Assembly (NCBI GenBank): GCA_023898805.1
Contig: CP060260.1
Coordinates: forward strand, 1,674,001-1,738,000
DNA from: Rhodospirillales bacterium
Lineage (GTDB): Bacteria; Pseudomonadota; Alphaproteobacteria; Micavibrionales; UBA1664
Direction: 5' to 3'
DNA: 64,000 bases
A program made the position numbers and the translations under genes. Below, piece by piece: positions 18,295 to 27,127 of the stretch. Within the stretch, counting starts at the first letter, position 1. Every line of letters starts with the position of its first letter. The notes under the pieces are model-generated. The model had not been told where the DNA came from and did no database searches. It saw only the letters and a list, made by a program, of their open reading frames with translations.

Positions 18295-19047
18295 TTAGGG
18301 CGCTTTGGGTACTTCGGGCGCGCATTCGTGCAGCCTGAACGCGGTGCCGATCATGGCGCGCAGTCTGTCGGCAAGGGCGGATTGATGGCCGTTGATGGCA
18401 TCGTTCAATTCGTTCAGCCATCCCCGGAACCCCAGCAATATCTTCCGGCCATGAACGGTGCTGAACCGTGCCGTCACTTCGGGGACTGTCCCGCTGCGAA
18501 TATCGATATAGGTTCGCGCCAACTGGCACCCCATCAGCAGGTAACAGATCTGGCCATACGCCCTCAATTGATCAAAGGCTTCGCGCATCTCTGCCGTGCC
18601 TTTGGCGCTCATCGCTTTCTCGACATCCTTGGCCGTTTCATACCCGGCCTGGATGGCGGTCATACCGCGCGTGTCTGGCGTAATGATGGCGCGCAATTTT
18701 TCGTCCAGCCGCCGGTCTTGCAGGCTGATGACCGCGGCACAGCGCAGATCATCGGTGATGTCGTCCGCGCCAAGCAGATAGGGCTGTGGATTGGTGCGCA
18801 GCAGGTTCAGATGCCTGCGCAAGGGGGTTGCGAACGCGGCCATGATGGCATTCTGTTGCGCCTGCGTGCCGGGTTTGCAGATCGCCACACGCGGATGCAC
18901 GGCGCAATACGCGTCCATCAGGGCTAGCAGCCCCGGCGAGCGGTCGGGCGCCACGCCCATTTCCCTAAGGGCGAACAGGCCGGCGGAAAAACCGTTGTCT
19001 TGCGCGTAGCAGGCAAAATGCGGGGCAGGGAAGCGCGGAGGTGTCAT
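18295..19047 (-). CDS. Hypothetical protein, 250 residues
   Basis: I do not recognise this protein. It is soluble, mostly helical, and has several cysteines. Blocks that look conserved are QQNAIMAAFATPLRRHLN, GMTAIQAGYETAKDV and YGQICYLLMGCQLARTYIDI. The start ATG at 19047 is preferred; an upstream extension to 19215 has poor composition and would nearly reach the next gene. It lies 91 bases downstream of another unknown gene on the same strand and may share its transcript. Confidence 0.6.
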   Translation of the reverse strand: MTPPRFPAPHFACYAQDNGFSAGLFALREMGVAPDRSPGLLALMDAYCAVHPRVAICKPGTQAQQNAIMAAFATPLRRHLNLLRTNPQPYLLGADDITDDLRCAAVISLQDRRLDEKLRAIITPDTRGMTAIQAGYETAKDVEKAMSAKGTAEMREAFDQLRAYGQICYLLMGCQLARTYIDIRSGTVPEVTARFSTVHGRKILLGFRGWLNELNDAINGHQSALADRLRAMIGTAFRLHECAPEVPKAP

Positions 19048-19138
19048 GACCGCCGACAGTATATTGTCATAACGATAAAAGCAAATTTTACCGCAGGGGC
19101 TGGGAAAACCATGGAAAAGAAGGTGAAACGTGGTTTGC

Positions 19139-19930
19139 CTAGACTTTTGGCTTAAGGGTGACGACCTTTTCGCCAGCCCCCGCCACCGCCTCAGCGCCCG
19201 GATGCAGCCGTTCATCCAGTTCGCTCATGCGCCGGTGGAATTCCTGCGCAAGCGCGCTCTCGCGCCCGGTCAGGCGTGCGCGCAGCCAGCGCAGCCTGAT
19301 CATGTCGTAATCATGCGCTTTTGGCGCGGCAGGCGCGGCTTTTGCGCCGAACAGCGGCGTGACCTTGCCGCCCTGCGCGTCCTGCGGAGTGCTGGGTACA
19401 TGCGACGAATCGGCCAGCGCCCGCGCGATTTGCGCTTCGGGCAGGGGACGAATGGCCATGACGGCCAGCAATTCGACCATCATCCGCACCTCTTGCGGCT
19501 GGTCGTGCATCTTTTTCCAATCCCCTCTGTCGCTGAAAATCCTGTCGGCGCACAGGCTTAAGATCCATGGGTGTTCCAAGGGATGTTCACGCGGGCGCAC
19601 GTTCTCAAGGAAAAAAGGAACCTCCCCGATGGTATGCGGTGTTGTCAGCGTCAGGGACGGCATCGCCGCCATGCAGTAAAAATCCTGGCTGATGTCGCGG
19701 GCGGACGGGAAATACGGCGTGCAAAACGCATGCGCCAGAGCCCATGTATCCTCGATACTCTTGAGCCTTGCCCCTGCGCTGGGTAGAACATGCTGATAAC
19801 GGATCAGAGATCCGCTGATAAGGTAATGCAGTTCAGGGGCCTGTCCGCGCGTAAGCCCTGCTTTTAACAGCGCGGACTCGACCATGGTTTCAATGGCGTC
19901 TTTGGAAAGCGGCATGCAAACTTTTTGCAT
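19139..19930 (-). CDS. Hypothetical protein, about 263 residues
   Basis: I do not recognise this protein. It lacks a signal peptide and has a helical N-terminus (MPLSKDAIETMVESALLKAGL), a Pro/His-rich middle (ENVRPREHPLEHPWILSL) and an arginine-rich C-terminal helix (RLRWLRARLTGRESALAQEF). Possible starts are 19930 (AGGAT upstream at long spacing), 19915 and 19972. All of them overlap the 5' end of the divergent lipB gene, and the one at 19915 shares a CATG with the lipB start. The exact start is uncertain. Confidence 0.6.
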   Translation of the reverse strand: MQKVCMPLSKDAIETMVESALLKAGLTRGQAPELHYLISGSLIRYQHVLPSAGARLKSIEDTWALAHAFCTPYFPSARDISQDFYCMAAMPSLTLTTPHTIGEVPFFLENVRPREHPLEHPWILSLCADRIFSDRGDWKKMHDQPQEVRMMVELLAVMAIRPLPEAQIARALADSSHVPSTPQDAQGGKVTPLFGAKAAPAAPKAHDYDMIRLRWLRARLTGRESALAQEFHRRMSELDERLHPGAEAVAGAGEKVVTLKPKV

Positions 19931-20648
19931 AAGAAGAAGCGATCCTGCAAGGGTTGAATGGAAATCCGGCACCGCGCCGGTAGATTACGCCGATGCGCTG
20001 GCCTTTATGGAGGGGCGCGTTGCCGCCATTGCTGCCGGTGATGCGCCGGAATGCGTCTGGCTGCTGGAACACCCGCCGCTGTATACGGCGGGCACCTCGG
20101 CCAAGGCCGCCGACCTTTTGGATGCCCGCTTTCCTGTCCATGAAACGGGCAGGGGCGGGGAATACACCTATCACGGGCCGGGCCAGCGCGTGGCCTATGC
20201 GATGCTCAACTTGCGCGCCCGCCAGCCCGAACCGGATCTGAAGAAATACATCTGGCAGTTGGAGGAATGGATTATCCGCACGCTGGCGACCTTCGGCGTG
20301 ACCGGCGAACGCCGCCCCGGCCGCGTGGGGATATGGGTGGTGCACCCGCGCGCCGGGTTGGTGGGCGGCGGCGCGCAAACCAAAACGCGCGCCGGGTTGG
20401 CGGGCGGCGGCGCGCGAATCAAAGAATCCAAAATCGCCGCCATCGGCGTGCGCGTGCGCCACTGGGTGACGTTTCACGGCATATCCATCAACAATACGAC
20501 CGACCTTTCGCATTATGCGGGCATCGTGCCCTGCGGCATCAGCGAACACGGGGTGACCTCGCTGGCGGCCCTGGACAAAAACGTTTCGATGGATGATCTG
20601 GACGCCGCCTTGAAAGAATCTTTTGAAGCCGTGTTCGAGTTGCGCTAA
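19914..20648 (+). CDS. lipB: Lipoyl(octanoyl) transferase with an in-frame repeat insertion
   Basis: LipB moves octanoate from acyl carrier protein to lipoyl domains of 2-oxo acid dehydrogenases. The signature is GRGGEYTYHGPGQRVAY; the catalytic Cys lies in GIVPCGISEHGVTSL and the catalytic Lys in KIAAIGVRVRHWVTFHG. GGAAAG precedes the ATG at 19914. The loop before the catalytic lysine, normally a few residues, is expanded by about 25 Gly/Ala/Arg-rich residues encoded by a 39-base direct repeat. serS follows 9 bases later. Confidence 0.93.
   Translation: MQTFCIRRSDPARVEWKSGTAPVDYADALAFMEGRVAAIAAGDAPECVWLLEHPPLYTAGTSAKAADLLDARFPVHETGRGGEYTYHGPGQRVAYAMLNLRARQPEPDLKKYIWQLEEWIIRTLATFGVTGERRPGRVGIWVVHPRAGLVGGGAQTKTRAGLAGGGARIKESKIAAIGVRVRHWVTFHGISINNTTDLSHYAGIVPCGISEHGVTSLAALDKNVSMDDLDAALKESFEAVFELR
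20347..20415 (+). repeat. 39-base-period direct repeat inside lipB
   Basis: A 30-base GC-rich unit at 20347-20376 recurs at 20386-20415 with one mismatch. The period is 39 bases, exactly 13 codons, so the reading frame is kept and both units encode RAGL-V/A-GGGA. It sits in a surface loop of LipB just before the catalytic Lys segment. Confidence 0.85.
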
Positions 20649-20657
20649 ATCAGGCAC

Positions 20658-21941
20658 ATGCATGATTTAAAAGACATCCGCGCCAATCCCGAAACCTTTG
20701 ATTCTGCGATGGCGCGCCGCGCCTTGCCCGCGCAATCGCCCGCGATTCTGGCGCTTGATGAAAAGCGCCGCGCCGCCCAGACAGCGTTGCAGGAACTGCA
20801 ATCGCAACGCAACGAGAAATCGAAACTGATCGGCCAGTTGAAGGCGAAAAAGGAAAACGCCGACGCGGCGATGGCCGAGGTCGCGGCGCTGAAGGACAAA
20901 ATGACCGCGCTGGAGGGGGAGGAAAAGGAAATCGGCGACAAGCTCACCGATCTGCTTTCCCGCCTGCCGAACATCCTTGCCGACGACGTGCCGGACGGTC
21001 GGGACGAAGACAGCAACGTCGAAATCCGCCGCGTCGGGACGCCCGCCAAAACCGGGCCGGGCCACCCGGACCATGTCGCGATCGGCGAGGCGCTGGGCCA
21101 GATGGATTTCGATGTCGCGGCCAAACTTTCCGGCGCGCGCTTCGTGTTGATGCATTCGGGTTTGGCGCGGCTTGAACGCGCGCTGGCGCAATTCATGCTC
21201 GACACCCACACGGCCGAACACGGCTATACCGAAGTTTCCCCGCCGCTTCTGGTCAAATCCGAAACCATGTACGGCACCGGGCAACTGCCCAAATTCGGCG
21301 AGGATCTGTTCCAGACCACGCGCGGTGACTGGCTGATCCCGACCGCCGAAGTCAGTCTGACCAACATGGTCGCGGATATGATCGTCGAGGAATCCACACT
21401 GCCGCGCCGCTATACGGCGCATACGCCGTGCTTCCGGTCGGAAGCCGGGGCGGCGGGCAAGGACACCAAGGGCATGATCCGCCAGCACCAGTTCTATAAG
21501 GTCGAAATGGTGTCTATCACCCGGCCCGAGGATTCGGTGGCCGAGCACGAGCGCATGACCAAATGCGCCGAAAGCGTCCTGACCAGACTTGGTTTGCCTT
21601 TCCGCACCATCGTCCTGTGTTCGGGCGATACCGGCTTTGGCGCGCGCAAAACCTATGACATCGAGGTCTGGCTGCCGGGGCAGGACCGTTACCGCGAAAT
21701 CTCCTCCTGCTCGAATTGCGGGGATTTTCAGGCCCGCCGCATGAAGGCGCGCACCAAGCGTCCGGGCGAAAAGGACACCTGCTTTGTCCACACCCTCAAC
21801 GGGTCGGGCGTGGCGGTCGGCCGCGCTTTAATCGCGGTGCTGGAAAACTACTGGGACCCCGCCCGCGATGCGGTGGTGGTTCCTGAAGTCCTGCGCCCCT
21901 ATATGGGCGGCCTGACCGAGATCGCGAAGAACCAGTCTTAA
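20658..21941 (+). CDS. serS: Serine-tRNA ligase
   Basis: This 427-residue class II aminoacyl-tRNA synthetase has an N-terminal coiled-coil arm (about residues 30-100, rich in Lys/Glu/Ala) that contacts the tRNA-Ser long arm. Motif 2 is PCFRSEAGAAGKDTKGMIRQHQF and motif 3 SGVAVGRALIAVLENYW. The segment TAEVSLTNMV and the C-terminal VPEVLRPYMGG are typical. It starts 9 bases after lipB. Confidence 0.97.
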   Translation: MHDLKDIRANPETFDSAMARRALPAQSPAILALDEKRRAAQTALQELQSQRNEKSKLIGQLKAKKENADAAMAEVAALKDKMTALEGEEKEIGDKLTDLLSRLPNILADDVPDGRDEDSNVEIRRVGTPAKTGPGHPDHVAIGEALGQMDFDVAAKLSGARFVLMHSGLARLERALAQFMLDTHTAEHGYTEVSPPLLVKSETMYGTGQLPKFGEDLFQTTRGDWLIPTAEVSLTNMVADMIVEESTLPRRYTAHTPCFRSEAGAAGKDTKGMIRQHQFYKVEMVSITRPEDSVAEHERMTKCAESVLTRLGLPFRTIVLCSGDTGFGARKTYDIEVWLPGQDRYREISSCSNCGDFQARRMKARTKRPGEKDTCFVHTLNGSGVAVGRALIAVLENYWDPARDAVVVPEVLRPYMGGLTEIAKNQS

Positions 21942-22029
21942 ATCCTTAATTCCAAAACACTTGTATCGGCCCCTTGTTCGGATCAGAATAAAGGGGTCGA
22001 TTCGCTCTTATACAACTTCAAGAAAATCC

Positions 22030-22722
22030 ATGAACGCATTGCAAGCAAACAAAATTCGGCTGATCATGCATTTGCGTCGCCATGGCATTGCCGATACGCA
22101 GGTATTGGCCGCGATCGAACGCGTCCCGCGTGAGGAATTCGTCCCCGAACTGTTTTTCGATCAGGCATACGAGGACCGGGCCCTGCCCATCGGTCTGGGC
22201 CAGACCATTTCCCAGCCGCTGGTCGTCGCCACCATGTCGCAGGCGCTCGAACTCAACGACCGGATGAAGGTTCTGGAAATCGGCACCGGTTCGGGGTATC
22301 AGGCCGCCATTCTTTCCCGGCTTGTGCGCCGCGTCTATTCGATGGAGCGGCACAAACCCCTGCTCGACATCGCGGAACAGCGTTTCCGCGCCATGAACAT
22401 CCGCAACATCACCTGTGTGGTCGGCGACGGCATGAAGGGCTGGCCGGTGCAGGCGCCCTTCGACCGCATCATCGTCACCGCCGGCGCGCACGGGCAAGCG
22501 CCGAACGACCTGCTTTTTCAACTTTCGATCGGCGGCATCATGGTCGTGCCCGTGGGGCCGGACGGCACCGCCCAGACCTTGGTCAAATATACCCGCGTTT
22601 CCGACACCGAATTCACCAGTCAGGAATTGATGCCGGTGCGTTTCGTTCCCCTTTTGCCCGACGTGGCCGCGGAATCGATGGATCTGGAGCCGGACATCAA
22701 CAAGCTTCTGGCCTGGGCCTGA
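22030..22722 (+). CDS. pcm: Protein-L-isoaspartate O-methyltransferase
   Basis: The 230-residue enzyme methylates isoaspartyl residues in damaged proteins using SAM. PREEFVPE, the family block ALPIGLGQTISQPLVVA, the SAM motif VLEIGTGSGYQAAIL and the post motif FDRIIVTAGA are all present. The ATG at 22030 aligns with the family start; a longer frame from 21961 lacks support. An imperfect hairpin (GGCCCCTT...AAGGGGTC, 21968-21998) lies between serS and this gene. Confidence 0.95.
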   Translation: MNALQANKIRLIMHLRRHGIADTQVLAAIERVPREEFVPELFFDQAYEDRALPIGLGQTISQPLVVATMSQALELNDRMKVLEIGTGSGYQAAILSRLVRRVYSMERHKPLLDIAEQRFRAMNIRNITCVVGDGMKGWPVQAPFDRIIVTAGAHGQAPNDLLFQLSIGGIMVVPVGPDGTAQTLVKYTRVSDTEFTSQELMPVRFVPLLPDVAAESMDLEPDINKLLAWA

Positions 22723-22783
22723 TACCGGCCAAAATTATCCATAATTATTGACGCGTTATGTGTGTGGCTGCTAAACACGGGCT

Positions 22784-23905
22784 ATGTCACGCCTCAGGCC
22801 AACGCACCAGAAACCATGGAAAAATCGCCCGCCCGCAGAACAGGCGATGATCACGGGCGTGCCCGCTTTGGCCGCGCTCGCCATGGGTGGGATGTTGACG
22901 CAGCTTTTCAATCCTTTGGCGCTGGGGGCCGGGGTCATAGGCGGTCTGGCGGCGGTGTTCCGTCATTACGCCGCGCCTTTCGCGAAATCCAAAAACAAGA
23001 TCATTGATCGATACACGGCGGCGGATGAAATCAGGCTGTTGGATGAAACCGTGCCGGATCAGGCGGCGGCGCTGGCCGTTTTTCACGAAACAGAAGGGCT
23101 TTTCGATGATCCATCAAGGCGTCTGACACCGTATCTGGCATCCCCGGGATTAACTTTAGCATTGGTGGCTGGCTGCACGCTGGACGATCTGGCAATACGC
23201 GCATTGGTTGACGATAACCCGGAAGATCAGATGGAAAAGCTGATGGATGGCGTCAATCGTGCGCGCGAGTATTTTTTTGCAACGGCGGAAAATGCTTTGC
23301 TGACCACGCCGCAGGCGCTTTCGCGTTTTGCGGACAAGCCGGAACAGTTGCGTTTTATCTATGCGCATGAACGTGCGCACAGGGAAACGGGCGACCCCGA
23401 ATCCATATCAAGGAAAGTCCTGATTTTGGGTCTTGCTGGCTTCCAGCCCCTGCTTTACGCGACAGCGGCGTTGATGGCCTTGAATGGCATATGGATGTCA
23501 AGCGCGCCCACGGTGCCCGTGCCCGGCTTTTTGATGCCATTCAACGGGAACGGGTATGTGCTGGGGCCGTTGGCCGCGCTTCTGGGCACGGCTGCCGCCG
23601 CGCCGCTTGTGGGGTTGGCGATAACCTATGCCGATCGCAAAACGGAATACCGTGCCGACCGCAACGGATTGTACAAAACCGGCGATCTGGACGCGGCCGT
23701 GGGGTTCATGGATGGGATCAGCGCGATCGAATCCATGTCGGAATCGCCGCCGACCGCATCCGGACGCCTGAAGGCGCTTTGGGACGAGCATCCGTCATGG
23801 GCGCAAAGAATCGCCCGCATGCGCGGTATCTGGCCCGAAATACAGCAAGCAAGGCGTCTGGCTGGCATTCAGGCACCCGAACGGCCCGCGCCCCGCGCGC
23901 CGTGA
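22784..23905 (+). CDS. M48-like membrane metallopeptidase
   Basis: The 373-residue protein has a hydrophobic N-terminal pair (about residues 20-60), a helical region, then HERAH at about residue 200, which fits the HExxH zinc motif. Two further membrane segments follow (LGLAGFQPLLYATAALMAL and a Gly/Ala-rich stretch). KTEYRADRNGLYK supplies a Glu...Asp pair like the third zinc ligand region of M48/HtpX-type enzymes. The C-terminus is cytoplasmic and Pro/Arg-rich. It differs from canonical HtpX in length and order, so the subfamily is uncertain. Confidence 0.7.
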   Translation: MSRLRPTHQKPWKNRPPAEQAMITGVPALAALAMGGMLTQLFNPLALGAGVIGGLAAVFRHYAAPFAKSKNKIIDRYTAADEIRLLDETVPDQAAALAVFHETEGLFDDPSRRLTPYLASPGLTLALVAGCTLDDLAIRALVDDNPEDQMEKLMDGVNRAREYFFATAENALLTTPQALSRFADKPEQLRFIYAHERAHRETGDPESISRKVLILGLAGFQPLLYATAALMALNGIWMSSAPTVPVPGFLMPFNGNGYVLGPLAALLGTAAAAPLVGLAITYADRKTEYRADRNGLYKTGDLDAAVGFMDGISAIESMSESPPTASGRLKALWDEHPSWAQRIARMRGIWPEIQQARRLAGIQAPERPAPRAP

Positions 23906-23927
23906 CCGGCGCATTTTGGCGAACGCC

Positions 23928-23955
23928 TTGCCTTTGCCCCGATCGTCTTTATAGT
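23928..23955 (+). promoter_or_regulatory. Putative sigma-70 promoter for yajC-secDF
   Basis: TTGCCT (23928-23933) and TATAGT (23950-23955) are separated by 16 bases. Transcription would begin near 23962, 26 bases before the yajC start, which has GGAG upstream. Confidence 0.5.
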
Positions 23956-23987
23956 ACCCGGCGAATTGCAAACCGGAGCATGAAGAT

Positions 23988-24368
23988 ATGTTGATTACCC
24001 AAGCTTTCGCACAGGATGCCGCCCCTGCAACGGTCGCGCCCGCTTCCGCTGCCGCCGATGCCGCCGCGACACCGGGCATGGGCGATACGTTCCTGACCAA
24101 TATGGGCCTGATCGCTCTGATGTTCGTGCTGTTTTACGTGCTGCTGATCCGTCCCCAGCAAAAGCGCATGAAACAGCAACAGACGATGCTTGGCGCCCTC
24201 AAGGTCGGTGACCGCGTGGTCACCGGTGGCGGGCTGGTCGGTAATATCAGCCGTCTGGTTTCGGACGCGGAGGTCGAGGTCGATCTCGGCGGCACCAAGG
24301 TCACGGCTCTGCGCTATACGCTTTCCGTGCGCGGGTCCGAAACGGTCCCTGACGCGCCCGCGAAATAA
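23988..24368 (+). CDS. yajC: Preprotein translocase subunit YajC
   Basis: The 126-residue protein has an Ala-rich N-terminus, one transmembrane helix (about residues 38-58, LIALMFVLFYVLLIRP) and the YajC domain with RPQQKRMKQQQTML and GDRVVTGGGLVGNI. YajC binds SecDF at the Sec translocon. It precedes secD by 21 bases, the conserved yajC-secD-secF order. Usually it is around 110 residues; here the N-terminal extension is slightly long. Confidence 0.96.
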   Translation: MLITQAFAQDAAPATVAPASAAADAAATPGMGDTFLTNMGLIALMFVLFYVLLIRPQQKRMKQQQTMLGALKVGDRVVTGGGLVGNISRLVSDAEVEVDLGGTKVTALRYTLSVRGSETVPDAPAK

Positions 24369-24389
24369 CCCCGGGGTCGCGTACACGTC

Positions 24390-25955
24390 ATGATCCGCAT
24401 CCCGCTTTGGAAGGTCGCTCTGATCCTGCTGGTTTGCCTGGCGGGCTTTATCTATGCCGCGCCCAATCTGATGACCCGCGCGCAGGCCGATGCCTGGGCG
24501 GCGAAGGTTCCGTCCTTCGTGCCTTCGCGCACCGTCAATCTCGGTCTGGATTTGCAGGGTGGTTCGTACCTGATGCTGCAGGTCGGACTCGACGACGCGA
24601 TTCACGATCAGGCCGACAACGCGATGCAGGCCGCGCGCAGCGAGCTGCGCACGCGCAAGATCGGCTATTCCAGCCTGCGTGTCACGCCAACGGGCTTTGT
24701 CGTGGTGCTGCGCAACCCGACCGACACCGACGCGGCCCGTTCGGCCTTCCGCAAGGCCGACCCGGAACTTGACCTTACCGACGACGGGCACGGCACCATC
24801 ACGGCTGTTTTCAGCGAGGCGAAACTCAAGGCGATCAAGGACCACGCGATCGAACAGTCGATCGAAATCGTCCGCCGCCGCGTCGATGAAACCGGTACGC
24901 GCGAACCATCCATCGCCCGCGAGGGCGAGGACCGGATTGTGGTCCAGCTGCCGGGTCTGGGCGATCCCGAACACGTCAAGAATCTGTTGGGCAAGACCGC
25001 GAAACTGGGCTTTCAACTGGTCGATTCCGACGCGGCGATGACCGGCAAACCGGGTCTGGGCGATGTCATGCTGCCGATGCAGGAATATCCGGGTCAGTCC
25101 CTGCCGGTGCAAAAGAACGCGATGATCACCGGCGACATGCTGGTCAACGCCCAGCCCAGCTTCAACCAGAACGGCCAGCCGGTGGTGACGTTCCAGTTGA
25201 ACACGCTGGGCGCGAAACGTTTTTGCGATGTGACGACCCAGAACGTCGGCAAGCCCTTTGCCATCGTGCTCGACAACGTCGTCATCTCGGCCCCCCGCAT
25301 CAACGAACCGATCTGCGGCGGATCCGGCCAGATTTCCGGGTCTTTCACGGTCCAGACATCAAGCGATCTTGCCTTGCTTCTGCGTGCGGGCGCGCTGCCC
25401 GCGCCGCTCAAGATCGTGGAGGAACGCACCGTCGGCCCGACGCTGGGTTCGGATTCTGTCGCGGCGGGCAAAAAGGCCTGCGTCATGGCACTGGTTTTCG
25501 TGATCGTTTTCGCCTGCACGGTCTATGGCCTGTTCGGGGTCTTCGCTTCGCTGGCGCTGCTGATGAACATGGTGCTGTTGATCGCGGTGATGTCGATGCT
25601 TCAGGCGACGCTGACCCTGCCGGGCATCGCGGGTATCGTGCTGGCCATCGGCCTTGCGGTCGACGGCAACGTGCTGGTCTTTGAACGCATCAAGGAGGAA
25701 CTGCGCGCCGGGCGCTCGATCCTTGCCGCTGTCGATACGGGTTATGAACGCGCCAAGACCACGATCATCGATTCCAACCTGACCGCGCTGATTTCGGCGC
25801 TGATTCTGTTTTCCTTCGGCACCGGGCCGATCAAGGGCTTCGCGGTCACCACGTCGATCGGCGTGGGAACCGCCTATTTCGCCTCGATGATGCTCACCCG
25901 CCTGATGGTGGTGGGCTTCCTGCGCTGGAAGAAACCGAAAGCGATTGCCGTATGA
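24390..25955 (+). CDS. secD: Protein translocase subunit SecD
   Basis: SecD (521 residues) works with SecF to pull preproteins across the inner membrane using the proton gradient. The first transmembrane helix is followed by VNLGLDLQGGSYLMLQV, a large periplasmic domain (to about residue 340), and five C-terminal helices containing PGIAGIVLAIGLAVDGNVLVFERIKEEL, the conserved D-x-N-V-L segment. The last four bases overlap secF (ATGA). Confidence 0.97.
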   Translation: MIRIPLWKVALILLVCLAGFIYAAPNLMTRAQADAWAAKVPSFVPSRTVNLGLDLQGGSYLMLQVGLDDAIHDQADNAMQAARSELRTRKIGYSSLRVTPTGFVVVLRNPTDTDAARSAFRKADPELDLTDDGHGTITAVFSEAKLKAIKDHAIEQSIEIVRRRVDETGTREPSIAREGEDRIVVQLPGLGDPEHVKNLLGKTAKLGFQLVDSDAAMTGKPGLGDVMLPMQEYPGQSLPVQKNAMITGDMLVNAQPSFNQNGQPVVTFQLNTLGAKRFCDVTTQNVGKPFAIVLDNVVISAPRINEPICGGSGQISGSFTVQTSSDLALLLRAGALPAPLKIVEERTVGPTLGSDSVAAGKKACVMALVFVIVFACTVYGLFGVFASLALLMNMVLLIAVMSMLQATLTLPGIAGIVLAIGLAVDGNVLVFERIKEELRAGRSILAAVDTGYERAKTTIIDSNLTALISALILFSFGTGPIKGFAVTTSIGVGTAYFASMMLTRLMVVGFLRWKKPKAIAV

Positions 25956-26884
25956 TCATCAAGCTGTTCCCGCTGGTCCCCCACGACACGAAGATCGATT
26001 TCTTCGGCCACCGCTTTTACGCGTTTTTCGCCTCGCTGGTGATTATCGGCGGGTCGATTCTCTGTTTGAGCATCAAGGGCCTGAATTTCGGCATCGATTT
26101 CACCGGCGGCACGGTGATGGAGATCGCGACCCCCGTCGACCCCGACATGGCGCAGCTGCGCGAACAGCTTTCCGGTCTGGATATAGGCGAGGTGCCGATT
26201 CAGGAACTCGGCAACAAACGCTCGCTGATGCTGCGCTTCGGCGAACAACCCGGCGGGCCGGATGCGCAAAAGGACGCGACCGACAAGATCCGCGCGCTGC
26301 TGGATCAGGATTTCGGTGCGGGCAAGGTCGATTACCGCCGTGCCGATTTCGTCGGGCCGCAGGTGGGCGCGGAACTCAAGATGGACGGGCTCAAGGCCGT
26401 GGTCATGGCGCTCGTGTGCATCTTTTCGTATATCTGGCTGCGCTTTAACTGGCAGTACGGCATCGGGGCGATGTTGGCGCTGATCCACGACGTGGTCGGG
26501 ATTCTGGGGCTGTTTTCGCTTACCCAGATGCCGTTCGATCTTTCGACGCTTTCGGCGATTTTGCTGGTCGCGGGCTATTCGATCAACGAAACCGTGATCA
26601 TTTTCGACCGCGTGCGCGAAACCTTGCGCAAATACCGTAAAATGCCGATGCGCGACGTGATCAATTTCTCGATCAACTCGACCCTGCCGCGCACGATCAT
26701 GACATCGGGTTCGACCCTGCTTGCGCTGCTTGCGCTGTGGCTGTTCGGCGGGCTGGTAATCCGCGCCTTCGTGTCGGCGCTGTTCATTGGCATCCTGATC
26801 GGGACGCACTCGTCCTACTTCGTTTCGACGCCGTCGCTTTATTATCTCAAGCTGCGTGCGACACCCGAAGACAAACAGAACTGA
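25952..26884 (+). CDS. secF: Protein translocase subunit SecF
   Basis: The 310-residue SecF has an N-terminal helix, the periplasmic segment beginning with GLNFGIDFTGGTVMEI, and five helices including LSAILLVAGYSINETVIIFDRVRE and STLPRTIMTSGSTLLALLAL. It overlaps secD by four bases, consistent with stoichiometric translation. The stop is three bases short of the convergent small gene at 26888. Confidence 0.97.
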   Translation: MIIKLFPLVPHDTKIDFFGHRFYAFFASLVIIGGSILCLSIKGLNFGIDFTGGTVMEIATPVDPDMAQLREQLSGLDIGEVPIQELGNKRSLMLRFGEQPGGPDAQKDATDKIRALLDQDFGAGKVDYRRADFVGPQVGAELKMDGLKAVVMALVCIFSYIWLRFNWQYGIGAMLALIHDVVGILGLFSLTQMPFDLSTLSAILLVAGYSINETVIIFDRVRETLRKYRKMPMRDVINFSINSTLPRTIMTSGSTLLALLALWLFGGLVIRAFVSALFIGILIGTHSSYFVSTPSLYYLKLRATPEDKQN

Positions 26885-26887
26885 AAT

Positions 26888-27121
26888 TTACCGGGGCCGA
26901 TACCCAAGGCGGCAGCCGGGCGTGGCGGCCTTGATGCTGTTGAAATCGAAATCCAGTTGTGGAATGCGGCGGGCGAGGGCGGAAACGCCGGGATCGATGG
27001 CGCAGCCATGCATGGCCTGAATGCCGTCCTGAATCTTGAAATTCGCGGCCTCGGCGAAAATCCCGGTCAGGGCCGCGCCAACGGCAAGCCCGGCACGTAA
27101 AATGGTACGGCGTGTAACCAT
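26888..27121 (-). CDS. Small exported protein, 77 residues
   Basis: The product starts MVTRRTILRAGLAVGAALTG, a short signal peptide with a twin arginine resembling a Tat signal, and the likely mature part has two cysteines (MHGCAID and PGCRLGY). No family is recognised. There is no ribosome site; instead a strong promoter puts the transcription start at about the ATG, so it may be leaderless. It is convergent with secF and lies just past the end of the lpxL-like gene. The mature length would be only about 50 residues. Confidence 0.55.
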   Translation of the reverse strand: MVTRRTILRAGLAVGAALTGIFAEAANFKIQDGIQAMHGCAIDPGVSALARRIPQLDFDFNSIKAATPGCRLGYRPR

Positions 27122-27127
27122 GTAAAA

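Noticed and set aside
15879..18338. 819-codon plus-strand open frame opposite maeB
   Set aside because: It is the antisense of maeB and tRNA-Leu; its protein is His/Arg/Gly-rich without motifs, an effect of high GC.
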